Positions 26,681-35,152 of a DNA stretch of 64,000 nt are shown one piece after another. Position numbers and translations under genes: made by a program. Position 1 is the first letter of the stretch; each line of letters begins with the position of its first letter. The notes under the pieces were generated by a model. The model made no database searches. It worked only from the letters and a program-made list of their open reading frames with translations, and was not told the origin of the DNA. The stretch comes from Acidobacteriaceae bacterium. GTDB lineage: Bacteria; Acidobacteriota; Terriglobia; Terriglobales; Acidobacteriaceae. The stretch spans positions 604,797-668,796 of the forward strand of contig DASZBM010000001.1 in assembly GCA_035944135.1 (NCBI GenBank), read 5' to 3'.

Positions 26681-26720
26681 AAAGCAGAACGGCGCTCCGC
26701 GAGGAGCGCCGTTCTGCTTT
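26681..26720 (+). terminator. Rho-independent terminator of the rpsF-rpsR-rplI operon
   Basis: Perfect 18-bp stem (AAAGCAGAACGGCGCTCC with its complement) and a 4-base GCGA loop, with a T-run. A run of 12 C follows at 26729-26740. Confidence 0.9.
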
Positions 26721-26870
26721 TCGGGGTACCCCCCCCCCCCGTACTTCTTTGCGCAAAATCTTCATCCCATTGAGGTTAGGGGTGGACCTTGGCGCAGTCT
26801 TCGTCGCCCGTGCGTGCTCGGTTTGTGCAACATCGCGTGGCTGGAGCTGCGGCTTGTCAAGCCTTTGAGC

Positions 26871-28133
26871 TTACTCGTACTTGAGGGTGGTGACGGGGTC
26901 GAGGCGGGCGGCGCGCTGGGCCGGGAGGGTGCCGAAGGCGACGCCGACCAGCACCGAGGTGACGAGCGCGATGACGGCGCTCCAGGGCGAGACCGGGATC
27001 TTGACGGGGCTGAACAGACGAAGGCTGAGCGGGAGTGCGAGGCCAATGATCGTTCCGACCAGGCCTCCCGAAAGCGACATGAAGATCGATTCAGTGAGGA
27101 ACTGCATGAGAATCTCGCGCCTGGTGGCGCCGAGAGCCTTGCGGATGCCGATTTCCTTGATGCGGGCCTGCACATTGGCCAACATGGAATTCATGATGCC
27201 GACGCCGGAGACGATGAGGGTGATGGCGGAGGCCAGCGTAAGCACGACGGTGAGCATCGTAGCGATCTGACTCATGACACGCAGCACAGCCGTCAGGGTG
27301 AAGGCGTTATAGACGCTCGAGGGCCGGTGGCGCGAGCGGATTATTTCCAGGATGTGCTCGGCGGCGGGTTCAACCTGCTGCGGATTGTCGACGGCGAAGA
27401 AGATCTGCTTTACGGTGTTCGTTCCGGTGAAGTACCGCGCGACCGGATAGGGGATGAGGATGGTCTGGTCGTTGACCTCGCTCTGGCCGAAGGTCTCGAC
27501 GCTTTCTTTGAAGACGCCGATGATGGTGAACGGAATGCCTTTGACGGAGATGCTCTGGTCGATGGCGTTGGCGTAGCTGCCGTAAAGTGCTTCGGCGAGG
27601 GGCGCGATGAGGACGGCGACCTTGGCGTGGGTATTGGCGTCCTGGTCGTCAAAGAAGCGGCCGGCCAATACCTTGAGATTGCGGACGTCTTTGTACTGCG
27701 GGCTGACGCCGAGGAACATGGCGTCCTTGGTGACGCCGCTGCCCATGCCGATGCGGTCGTGGTACTCAAGCATGGGCGAGCTGTAGCGGATACCCGGGAC
27801 CTGATCGACGACGGTGTTCATGTCCTCGATGGTCATGGAGTCCGGCGTGGTTGTGTTGTCCGGGCCGGTGACGTTGCCGCCGACGTACTGCATCTCGATC
27901 ATGTTGGGCCCGATGGACGCGATCATATTGAGCGCATACTGGCGGCCGGTGAGGCCAAGGGTGGCCACGAGAATGATGGAGGCCGAACCGATGACCATGC
28001 CGAGCATGGTGAGGAGGAAGCGGGCCTTGCTGGCGCAAAAGCTGTCAATCGCGAGACTTACGGTCTCGCGAAAGGCGACCGTGGTGCGCGCGCTGGCCAG
28101 CGTACTGTGAAAGGCCTCAGTTGTGGTTGCCAA
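26871..28133 (-). CDS. FtsX/MacB-like ABC transporter permease
   Basis: 420 residues. A first membrane helix near 40-60 (FLLTMLGMVIGSASIILVAT) is followed by a periplasmic MacB_PCD region of about 220 residues and three C-terminal helices of the FtsX domain, with the conserved EIGIRKALGATRREILMQFL and the final PAQRAARLDPVTTL. Such permeases drive macrolide, lipoprotein or peptide export in complex with an ATPase and a membrane fusion protein. Neither partner is next to it here, so it is an orphan permease or uses partners elsewhere. Confidence 0.88.
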   Translation of the reverse strand: MATTTEAFHSTLASARTTVAFRETVSLAIDSFCASKARFLLTMLGMVIGSASIILVATLGLTGRQYALNMIASIGPNMIEMQYVGGNVTGPDNTTTPDSMTIEDMNTVVDQVPGIRYSSPMLEYHDRIGMGSGVTKDAMFLGVSPQYKDVRNLKVLAGRFFDDQDANTHAKVAVLIAPLAEALYGSYANAIDQSISVKGIPFTIIGVFKESVETFGQSEVNDQTILIPYPVARYFTGTNTVKQIFFAVDNPQQVEPAAEHILEIIRSRHRPSSVYNAFTLTAVLRVMSQIATMLTVVLTLASAITLIVSGVGIMNSMLANVQARIKEIGIRKALGATRREILMQFLTESIFMSLSGGLVGTIIGLALPLSLRLFSPVKIPVSPWSAVIALVTSVLVGVAFGTLPAQRAARLDPVTTLKYE

Positions 28134-28513
28134 AAGAAACGCTCCTCCCGAGCAATTCGGGATCCTATTGCAGCAGTGTATTCCTCTGCCGAGGGTGAAT
28201 CTGTCTGTGAATTCGACGAGGTTTGGAGGGTGGGGGATTCCTAAACATTGCGGACGTGAAGGGCCCTCAGCGGCTAAAGCCCCCTTTCCCTATGGGCGCG
28301 ATCTGCGGCACGGCTAAAGCCATGCCCTTAACGGACCTGACTGGATTCTGAGAATGCTTAGATCCTGCGAACCCAGAATCAAGACGCGGGGCACCCTGCG
28401 AAAGCCGAAGATGGGGTACCCGAAGGCTGCCTGGGTTGTGCCTCGGTGGCCGGAGTTGGCTTGGGGCGTGTAGAGTTTTGGTGGGTTTAGTTTCGACTTT
28501 GGAGAATGTCCGA
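28134..28513. other. 380-bp intergenic region with repeats
   Basis: It separates the permease gene from the divergent Gfo/Idh/MocA gene. It holds two CTAAAGCC repeat units (28265-28283 and 28311-28327), then a block GGGGCACCC...GGGGTACCC near 28388-28420. GGAGAA precedes the downstream start. No gene is supported. Confidence 0.6.
28265..28327. repeat. Two CTAAAGCC-type interspersed repeat units
   Basis: CCTCAGCGGCTAAAGCCCC at 28265-28283 and CGGCTAAAGCCATGCCC at 28311-28327. A closely related unit is found at 30372-30390. Confidence 0.6.
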
Positions 28514-29839
28514 ATGAGTGAGATCTCGCGTCGTACGTTTCTGGACGGTTTGGCCGTCACGGTTGCCGGAACAGCGCTGGCCGCGCCGGCGCGCAGCTAT
28601 GCACAGATTGTGGGTGCGAACGATCGCGTGAACTTCGCGACCGCGGGACTGAATGGCCGCGGGCAAGCTCATCTTTCAGCGATTGCAAACAACAGCAAGA
28701 ACGCGCGCATGACGCACTGCTGCGACGTGGACAAGAATGTGCTGGCGAAGTTTGGGCCGAAGGCGGAGAAGACGCTGGGCTATGCGCCGACGGCCAACCA
28801 GGATTTTCGCAAGGCATTGGAGTCCAAGGATGTCGACGCAATCACGATTGCGACGCCCGATCACTGGCATGCGCCGATGGCGGTGTTGGGGCTGCGCGCG
28901 GGCAAGCATGTGTATGTAGAGAAACCGAGCAGCCACAATCCGCGCGAGGGCGAGTTGTTGATCGAGGCGCGAAACAAGCATGGGAAGCTGGTGCAGGTGG
29001 GCGACCAGCAGCGGTCGTCAGACCACACGATCAAGATCATCAACGACCTTCGCAACGGGCGGATCGGGACACCGTACTATGCGAAGGCCTGGTATGTGAA
29101 CACGCGGAAGTCGATGGGGATTGGCAAGCCGGTGCCTGTGCCGGAGAACCTGGACTGGGATCTGTGGCAGGGGCCGGCGCCGCGCAGCGAGTACAAGGAC
29201 AACATTCATCCGTACAACTGGCACTGGCTGACGCGCTACGGCACGGGCGAGACGCTGAACAACGGAACGCACGAGGTGGATGTGGCACGCTGGGCGCTGG
29301 GGCTGGAATGGCCGGAGCGGGTGAACATTTCGGGCGGCCGGTACGCGTACAGGGATGACTGGCAGTTCCCGGACACGATTGTGACGAACTTTGAGTATCC
29401 GGAGCACATGATCAGCTGGGAATGCCGGTGCTCGAATGGGATGAAGGTTTACGGGCGCGACCGTGGCGTGACGGTGCATGGAACGACTGGAAGCATATTG
29501 GTAGACCGCCAGGGATATGAGGTTTACAACCTGGATGGAAAGAAGACGGACGAGTATGTGGCGTCGAAGGACAGGTTTGTGAGCACGGACGTGATTGGGC
29601 GCGACTCGATGACGGATGCGCACTTTGCGAACTTCATTGCGGGTATTCAGAAGGGCGAGCCGCTGCATTCGCCGATCGAGATCGCGAATGTCAGCGTGAC
29701 GATGCTGCAGGTGTCGAATATTGCGTGGAACTTGAAGCGTGAGCTGACGCTGGATACGGCCAACGGACACATCAAGGACGCAGAGGCGATGAAGCAGTGG
29801 GATCGCAAGTATGAGCCGGGGTGGGAGGTTAAGGTTTAG
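28514..29839 (+). CDS. Tat-exported Gfo/Idh/MocA family oxidoreductase
   Basis: 441 residues from ATG 28514 (GGAGAA upstream). The N terminus is a twin-arginine signal (SRRTFLDGLAVTVAGTALA), so the enzyme folds with NAD(P) in the cytoplasm and is exported. The core has a Rossmann domain (NFATAGLNGRGQAHL), the family EKP motif (VYVEKPSSHN), HWHAPM, and a C-terminal substrate domain (NNGTHEVDVARWALG). The pattern is that of the large acidobacterial and planctomycete set of exported glycoside or inositol dehydrogenase-like enzymes. Its substrate is unknown. The gene is monocistronic or linked to the EamA gene 85 bases later. Confidence 0.9.
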   Translation: MSEISRRTFLDGLAVTVAGTALAAPARSYAQIVGANDRVNFATAGLNGRGQAHLSAIANNSKNARMTHCCDVDKNVLAKFGPKAEKTLGYAPTANQDFRKALESKDVDAITIATPDHWHAPMAVLGLRAGKHVYVEKPSSHNPREGELLIEARNKHGKLVQVGDQQRSSDHTIKIINDLRNGRIGTPYYAKAWYVNTRKSMGIGKPVPVPENLDWDLWQGPAPRSEYKDNIHPYNWHWLTRYGTGETLNNGTHEVDVARWALGLEWPERVNISGGRYAYRDDWQFPDTIVTNFEYPEHMISWECRCSNGMKVYGRDRGVTVHGTTGSILVDRQGYEVYNLDGKKTDEYVASKDRFVSTDVIGRDSMTDAHFANFIAGIQKGEPLHSPIEIANVSVTMLQVSNIAWNLKRELTLDTANGHIKDAEAMKQWDRKYEPGWEVKV

Positions 29840-29924
29840 GCCCACTCGAACTTGTGAGTTGTTCAGGCCACGCTCCGCATCGAAGATGAGAACGAGATTC
29901 TCTCTTTGGTGTGGAGCGTGAACT

Positions 29925-30344
29925 GTGTCGTGGCTCTTCTGGGCGGTTCTTTCGGCGGTGTTTGCGGCGGCGACGGCGCTGCTGGCGAAGGCGGGTGTGT
30001 CGCATGTGGACCCGAATTTAGCGACAGCGATTCGAACGACTGTCGTTGTGGTGTTCGCGTGGTTGATTGCGATTGCGCTCGGCGGACATCATGAGATCGC
30101 GACGGTGGACAGGCGGAGCTGGATGCTGCTGTCGCTGAGCGGGCTGGCGACAGGGATGTCGTGGATCTGCTACTTCAGGGCGTTGTCGCTGGGCCAGGCG
30201 TCGAAGGTTGCTCCGATCGATAAGCTGAGCGTGGTGCTGGTGATTTTGCTGGCGTGGCCGATTTTGGGCGAGAGGCTGACGCCGGCAAAGATCGCGGGCG
30301 GGTTGTTGATTACGGCGGGCGCGGTGGTACTGGCGTTGTTTTAG
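29925..30344 (+). CDS. EamA-family small membrane transporter-like protein
   Basis: 139 residues from GTG 29925. Four to five hydrophobic segments, the first LFWAVLSAVFAAATALLAKAG and the last GGLLITAGAVVLALF, form one EamA domain: LGQASKVAPIDKLSVVLVIL with LAWPILGERLTPAKIAG is diagnostic. Full-size EamA proteins have two such domains (about 300 residues), so this single-domain form probably works as a dimer. The substrate is unknown. Confidence 0.85.
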   Translation: MSWLFWAVLSAVFAAATALLAKAGVSHVDPNLATAIRTTVVVVFAWLIAIALGGHHEIATVDRRSWMLLSLSGLATGMSWICYFRALSLGQASKVAPIDKLSVVLVILLAWPILGERLTPAKIAGGLLITAGAVVLALF

Positions 30345-30503
30345 ATTTGTTGGCGAGGACAGGAGAGCATACCTCAGGCGCTAAAGCCCCATTTCTGTAA
30401 GCGTCGTAAGAGACCCGAGCCTGGAGGCTCGGGGTACCTGGAGACCGGTCGCGGCTGACGGGGCGGGGTGCCTGGAAGCCGGGGCCTCTCGCATCTTCGA
30501 AGC
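30345..30503. repeat. Repeat-rich spacer with a CTAAAGCCCC unit
   Basis: CCTCAGGCGCTAAAGCCCC at 30372-30390 matches the 28265 unit except for two bases. After it come GAGCCTGGAGGCTCGGGGTACC and GGGGTGCCTGG motifs, like fragments of the same repeat family. No gene is supported. Confidence 0.55.
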
Positions 30504-31964
30504 TCAGGTTGCGGGCGGAAGAGTGAAGTAGAAGGTTGCGCCTTTTTCGATAGCGCCTTCGGCCCAGATTTCGCCGCCGTGGCGGGCGAGGATGCGTTGC
30601 ACCGTGGCGAGACCGACGCCGGTGCCGGCGAACTGGGCCTTGCTATGCAGGCGATGGAAGGGTTCGAAGAGTTCAGTGGTGCGCGCGGGGTCGAAGCCGG
30701 CGCCGTCGTCTCGAACGAAATAGACAGTACGGCCATCGATAGTCTTTGCACCGAATTCGATGCAGGCGCGGGGGTGGTGCGAGGTGTACTTCCAGGCGTT
30801 GCGCAGAAGGTTGTCCAACGCAATGCGGACGAGACCGGCATCGGCTTCGACGGGCGGAAGAGTGGCGATCTGGAGGTCGACCTGGCGCGTGGGGTCGTTA
30901 CGCTGAAGGTCGGCGACGATCTTGTGCGCCATCTCGCTGAGGTCGACGCGATCACGTTTGACGGGCGTTGTAGAGGCGCGCGCGAAGTTGAGGAGATCAT
31001 CGATCAGCGCCGCCATGTTGCGCGTTGACTCCTGCAGGCGCTGCACCATCTCACGGCTGTTTTGATCGAGCTGCGCGGGGCCGCCGGAGAGCAGATAGCC
31101 GATGCCGGCGATGGAATCGAGCGGACCACGGAGGTCGTGCGCGACGGTGTAGGAAAAGGCTTCGAGCTCGCGGTTGGCAGCGCTGAGCTCGGCGGTGCGC
31201 TCTTCGACGCGCTGCTCGAGTTCGTCGCGCGATTGACGGAGTGCGGCTTCGCTCTGCTGAATCTGCTGCAGCATGTCATTGAATGCATGCGTGAGGACGG
31301 ACATTTCAATGCTATCGGCGGACTCCGTGGCGCGCACGGAGTAGTCGTGCTCGCGCGAGATGGAGCGGGCGGTCTCTGCAAGCGAAGCAATGGGTTGAGC
31401 GATGAGCCGGCGAGATAAGGCGCTGATGAGCAACGCGGCAAGCATGCAGAGAACCAGGATGAGGCCGGCGATAACCAGATAGTGGCGGGCACGCTGGCCG
31501 ATCTCGGTCAAGCTGGCGGAGATGTAGACGACGCCTTGCGGCGATCCCTCGAAGATGATGCGGTGAGCGACGAGCAGACGCCGTCCGTTGAGCCAGTGGT
31601 GCTCGTTCTCGTTGTCAGCAAGTGCGTGCCGGGCGGTGAGATTGGTTTCGTTGGGCGGGCCGTAGGTCGCAAAGACAGAACCATCCTGTTTGGTGAGCAC
31701 GGCGGAGATGACGTCGGGAGAGCGGTTGAGGCCTTGCAGCGTGGAGGCGGCGCTGGCGGGGTCGTCGAACATTAGCGCAGAGACGCTGTTGGCGCCAATG
31801 ATCTGTGCCTCAGAGCGGAGATTGTTGATGAGGCTCTGGCGGAAGGAGAGCATGTCATAGGAAAAGAACGCCAGCACAGCGAGAATCAGCACAGAGCCGC
31901 TGACGAGCAGGTTCATGCGTGTGATTCTGCCGGAGATGCTGGGGGCGCGATGCTGGGGTTTCAC
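30504..31964 (-). CDS. CHASE8/HAMP-type membrane sensor histidine kinase
   Basis: 486 residues. Topology: helix near 18-38, a periplasmic domain of about 120 residues like CHASE8 (QSLINNLRSEAQIIGANSVSALMF, then HRIIFEGSPQGVVYISASL), a second helix near 165-185, HAMP, a coiled coil (EERTAELSAANRELEAFSY), HisKA with the phospho-His in YTVAHDLRGPLDS, and HATPase_c with N box DNLLRNAWKY, DDGAGFD and GTGVGLATV. The same periplasmic type senses YfiR in the diguanylate cyclase YfiN. Its start overlaps the YfiR-like gene by four bases, and the receiver gene of the operon is the likely partner. Confidence 0.88.
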   Translation of the reverse strand: MKPQHRAPSISGRITRMNLLVSGSVLILAVLAFFSYDMLSFRQSLINNLRSEAQIIGANSVSALMFDDPASAASTLQGLNRSPDVISAVLTKQDGSVFATYGPPNETNLTARHALADNENEHHWLNGRRLLVAHRIIFEGSPQGVVYISASLTEIGQRARHYLVIAGLILVLCMLAALLISALSRRLIAQPIASLAETARSISREHDYSVRATESADSIEMSVLTHAFNDMLQQIQQSEAALRQSRDELEQRVEERTAELSAANRELEAFSYTVAHDLRGPLDSIAGIGYLLSGGPAQLDQNSREMVQRLQESTRNMAALIDDLLNFARASTTPVKRDRVDLSEMAHKIVADLQRNDPTRQVDLQIATLPPVEADAGLVRIALDNLLRNAWKYTSHHPRACIEFGAKTIDGRTVYFVRDDGAGFDPARTTELFEPFHRLHSKAQFAGTGVGLATVQRILARHGGEIWAEGAIEKGATFYFTLPPAT

Positions 31965-32551
31965 TCTGCGCCTCCTTCCGGCATCTTTCCTTTGACGCTG
32001 AGCGCCACCTTGAGCAGCTCGGAGCTCATGCCGAGATGCGCACGGTTGACCGCATTCAGGTTGATGGAAAATCGCACACGCTTTTCGACGAGCTGAAACT
32101 GGATCATGCCGCCGTGGCTGAGGAAGTCCGGCGTGTCGCTGACGGTGAGAGTGGGTCTGGTGGCGACCGCCTGGAGGAGTTCGTCGAGGTGGGCGTGCTC
32201 CGTGGCTTCAATGAAGAGGATGGCGCAGCCCGCCTCATCGCCAGGGTGCATCAGGAGACGAACGTCGAGTGGACGGCTACCGATGGTCTCGTTGGATACA
32301 GTCTTGCGGAGCGCGGCGGCAAAGGCGTCAGTGCCCGCGATACAGATCCGGAGAGGGCCCTGATCAGCGCCAGCGGGCCAGCGGACAAATTTGCCAAAGT
32401 CGAACAGGTAAACCGCTTCGACATCTGACTGCGAGGGCTGGCCAGCGGCAGCGAAGGTGTCCCGCGCGGACGCGAGAATCGTTGAGCAAAGAAGCAGAAC
32501 CGCGGAGAGCGGACGGATGCGACGAACGAGATGAGATCGCGTGGTGCGCAT
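31961..32551 (-). CDS. YfiR family (DUF4154) periplasmic protein
   Basis: 196 residues with a signal peptide (about 30 residues ending TFAA). DUF4154/YfiR pattern: VEAVYLFDFGKFVRWPAGAD, RICIAGTDAFAAALR, GCAILFIEA, LTVSDTPDFLSHGGMIQFQL and VRFSINLNAVNRAHLGMSSELLKVA. In Pseudomonas, YfiR is a soluble periplasmic inhibitor that binds the CHASE8 domain of YfiN and is released by the outer-membrane protein YfiB. Here it lies directly between a TonB receptor gene (no gap) and a CHASE8 kinase gene (4-base overlap), so it probably couples the two. Confidence 0.85.
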   Translation of the reverse strand: MRTTRSHLVRRIRPLSAVLLLCSTILASARDTFAAAGQPSQSDVEAVYLFDFGKFVRWPAGADQGPLRICIAGTDAFAAALRKTVSNETIGSRPLDVRLLMHPGDEAGCAILFIEATEHAHLDELLQAVATRPTLTVSDTPDFLSHGGMIQFQLVEKRVRFSINLNAVNRAHLGMSSELLKVALSVKGKMPEGGAE

Positions 32552-34582
32552 TTACCACGTCCAGTCGACGGAACCGAAGAAGTTGCGCCGGATCCCGACG
32601 GCGTTTCCGTTGTTGCCGGTGAACTCCTGATGATGGGGCTGGAGAATGTTGCGGCCGTTCGCCGAAAGCGTGACGTGCTCCCTGAGGTGATACGCGAGGT
32701 TGAAATCAGCGGTCTGATAGCGTGGCACCTGCAGTGCGGTAAGTGCGCTGACGAAGCGGTAGTCAGTGGTGAGCTCGACATCATGCGGGAACGAGAGGAT
32801 GGCCTGGACAGAGGCCTGATGCTCGGGACTGGAGCCCTCGTAGGTGGTGGCGTAGCTGGCCTGGCTGAATCCGGGTTTGGAGTGCAGGTTGATGCTGAGG
32901 TGAGAGTAGTTACCGCGCAGATCGAGCCAATGGACGGGCTTCCAGTCGGGCGCGACTTCGACACCGTTCGAGACACCGCGAAGTCCGTTATCGAACGGCT
33001 CGACCAGGAGATAGTGAGTATATGGCGTCGTGGGAGAGCTTAGACGAGCCGTCCCGTAGCTTTCGATGTTGTCGTGCTGATTGTGGAAAGCTGCGATGTC
33101 GACGAAGAACCGCTTAGCGAGGAGCTGCCGGTAGCCGTATTCCCAACCGATGAGGACCTCAGGTTTGAAGTTCGGATTGCCGGCGATCTCGGCAAAGAGC
33201 GGCGGATTATATCCGGGGAAGTAGCCAATGACGGTGACGTCGCGGTCGACTCGTCCCGGCGTGCGCAGAGCGCGTGAGACCGCGCCCCATAACGTAACGT
33301 GCTGCTTTGGCGTCCACAGGAGGCGAGCCGTGGGCTGCCATCCCCAGCCGCTGTAATTGTTGTTCTCGAGCTTCGTGCCCGCTGTGAAGGTGAGCTTATT
33401 GGGGACAAGCTGGATCGCGTCCTGAGCGAAGAGGCTGTAGACGTAGTTGTTGATCTGGTGCGGCTGGAAGTCCACCGTGGGAACGACCTGCGTGATGTTG
33501 CTGGGGCTTTCGCGCAGGCCACCGCCGACGATGATGTTGTTCCTCTTTACAGTGGCGAGGTTGTAGATGAAGTCGGCGTCGAAGGTATTGCGGGTCTCCG
33601 TGAACTGCGAGGTCGCGCGATCGGTGCGGTCGAAGTAGCCCTGGACGAAGAAGCTGGAGCCGCCGGCGAGCTGACGGTCCCAACGCAGCATGAGATCTCC
33701 GCCGGTGACCATCTGTTGGCCATCGACGCTGAGCTGCGCGGGAGGAGTGTACTGCCCGATTGCGACCTGGTTGCCGGTGGCGCCGCCGTAGGCCATGAAC
33801 TGCGCGCTGAAGCTATCTTTTGTGCTGGGCTGCCAATCGAGGCGGAGGCCGCCACGGGCCTGGTGCCAGCGGTCGTATGGGTCGCCACCGGGGTTGGACT
33901 CGGGGCCGCGATTGAATCCCTTGGCGAAGAGGCGGAACTGCAGATTGGCCAGCGGACTAGCGCCCCAGCGAACCTGGCCGATGAAGCGATCCACGGAGCC
34001 ACCGGCGGCGACATCTACAAATCCGCCCTGGGTATCGCGAGCCTTCCTGGTGATGATGTTGATGACGCCGTTCACGGCGTTGGCTCCCCAGACTGTGCCG
34101 CCTGGCCCGCGGATGACTTCAATGCGATCGATGTCCGCGAGCACGAGATCCTGCACGTCCCAGTAGACGCCTTCAAACAGCGGCGTGTAGACGCTGCGGC
34201 CATCGATGAGAACGAGGAGACCCTTGGAGAACTGGCTGTTGAAGCCGCGAACCGCGACTGCCCACTGATCGCTCTGCTCACGCGCGACGTTGACACCGGG
34301 AATAAGCCGCAGAAGCTCAGGGATGCTGGTTGCGCCGGAGTGGCGAATGTCGTCCTGGGTGATGACGGCGATGGCAGCCGGCGTCTGCCAGACCTCTTCA
34401 GGCTCCTTTGAGACCGTCGTGACTTCGACGTCTCCAAGCTGTGCGAGCGAGAGTTGTTTGAGCTGCTGCTCGGCCGCGGGCTGATATGGCGCCGCGAAGG
34501 CCGTGCGCCAAACGAGTGCAAGCGCAATCAGAGTGGCTGCTCCGCGGAGCGTCAACCGATTGTGTTCTCCTCTGTGCGTCAC
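32552..34582 (-). CDS. TonB-dependent receptor
   Basis: 676 residues with a signal peptide (residues 1-30). A TonB-box-like stretch GDVEVTTVSKEPEEV is followed by the plug domain (AIAVITQDDIRHSGATSIPELLRLIPGV, split; VLIDGRSVYTPLFEGVYW; RIEVIRGPGGTVWGANAVNG) and a beta-barrel ending in an aromatic residue (FFGSVDWTW). The family moves ligands such as iron chelates, vitamins or glycans into the periplasm with TonB energy; the ligand cannot be told. The barrel contains no N-terminal STN signalling domain, so signalling would pass through the YfiR-like protein coded directly after it. Confidence 0.93.
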   Translation of the reverse strand: MTHRGEHNRLTLRGAATLIALALVWRTAFAAPYQPAAEQQLKQLSLAQLGDVEVTTVSKEPEEVWQTPAAIAVITQDDIRHSGATSIPELLRLIPGVNVAREQSDQWAVAVRGFNSQFSKGLLVLIDGRSVYTPLFEGVYWDVQDLVLADIDRIEVIRGPGGTVWGANAVNGVINIITRKARDTQGGFVDVAAGGSVDRFIGQVRWGASPLANLQFRLFAKGFNRGPESNPGGDPYDRWHQARGGLRLDWQPSTKDSFSAQFMAYGGATGNQVAIGQYTPPAQLSVDGQQMVTGGDLMLRWDRQLAGGSSFFVQGYFDRTDRATSQFTETRNTFDADFIYNLATVKRNNIIVGGGLRESPSNITQVVPTVDFQPHQINNYVYSLFAQDAIQLVPNKLTFTAGTKLENNNYSGWGWQPTARLLWTPKQHVTLWGAVSRALRTPGRVDRDVTVIGYFPGYNPPLFAEIAGNPNFKPEVLIGWEYGYRQLLAKRFFVDIAAFHNQHDNIESYGTARLSSPTTPYTHYLLVEPFDNGLRGVSNGVEVAPDWKPVHWLDLRGNYSHLSINLHSKPGFSQASYATTYEGSSPEHQASVQAILSFPHDVELTTDYRFVSALTALQVPRYQTADFNLAYHLREHVTLSANGRNILQPHHQEFTGNNGNAVGIRRNFFGSVDWTW

Positions 34583-34602
34583 GTATTTTCCCTTCGCAGT
34601 AG

Positions 34603-34974
34603 CTACTGCGATCCATTAGCAGCGCCATTTAGCCTTTGTGACACGGTCTCGACGAGCCGCGCAGGATCACCCTTGCGGATGAAGCCGTCGACAAAGGGGG
34701 CAATATCGTCCGGCATCATAAGAGCGTCCGAGAGGACGAAAATCGGGGCGTTCGGATACCTCTCGCGCAGTTGCAGAGCGATTTCGGTTGCCGTCCCTCT
34801 GGCGTTGAGATGGTAGTCGAGAAGAACGAGATCGATTTGCGTTTCAGGCAGATCGAGCGTATCCAGGCTCACGAGAGCGGGGCATGACTCGAAGCCTGCG
34901 GACTGCATAATCCACCCGTAGATGCGCAGGTGCGACGGATCATCATCAATGATCAGGACGGCTGGTTTCTTCAT
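34603..34974 (-). CDS. Single-domain response regulator (receiver only)
   Basis: 123 residues with only a CheY-like receiver: IIDDDPSH with the acidic pocket, LVLLDYHL with the phospho-acceptor Asp, a Ser in VLSDA and the conserved Lys in IRKGDP. There is no output domain. It stands 20 bases before the receptor gene and is the first gene of the receptor/YfiR/kinase operon, so it is the probable phosphate acceptor of that kinase. It may act through protein contact or pass phosphate on. Confidence 0.88.
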   Translation of the reverse strand: MKKPAVLIIDDDPSHLRIYGWIMQSAGFESCPALVSLDTLDLPETQIDLVLLDYHLNARGTATEIALQLRERYPNAPIFVLSDALMMPDDIAPFVDGFIRKGDPARLVETVSQRLNGAANGSQ

Positions 34975-35152
34975 AGATTCTGATCCGGTTTAGGCTGGAG
35001 ATGCAGCACCAACGGACCCTCCAAATATAAAGGCAATCAGAAGAGATATCGCATGCTGCAAGGAAATTTCGGCGATGCAAATTTGAGTGAGCAGGTTGCC
35101 TGAGACAAAGTTTCAACGGTGTGGCGCATATGAATTCGCGAGGTGAACAGCG

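Noticed and set aside
26814..28244. Long plus-strand open frame over the permease gene
   Set aside because: It is antisense to a clear FtsX/MacB permease and its composition is that of a shadow frame; no family pattern is visible.
33299..34411. 370-codon plus-strand frame over the TonB receptor
   Set aside because: Antisense shadow of the receptor plug region; no start signal or motif.
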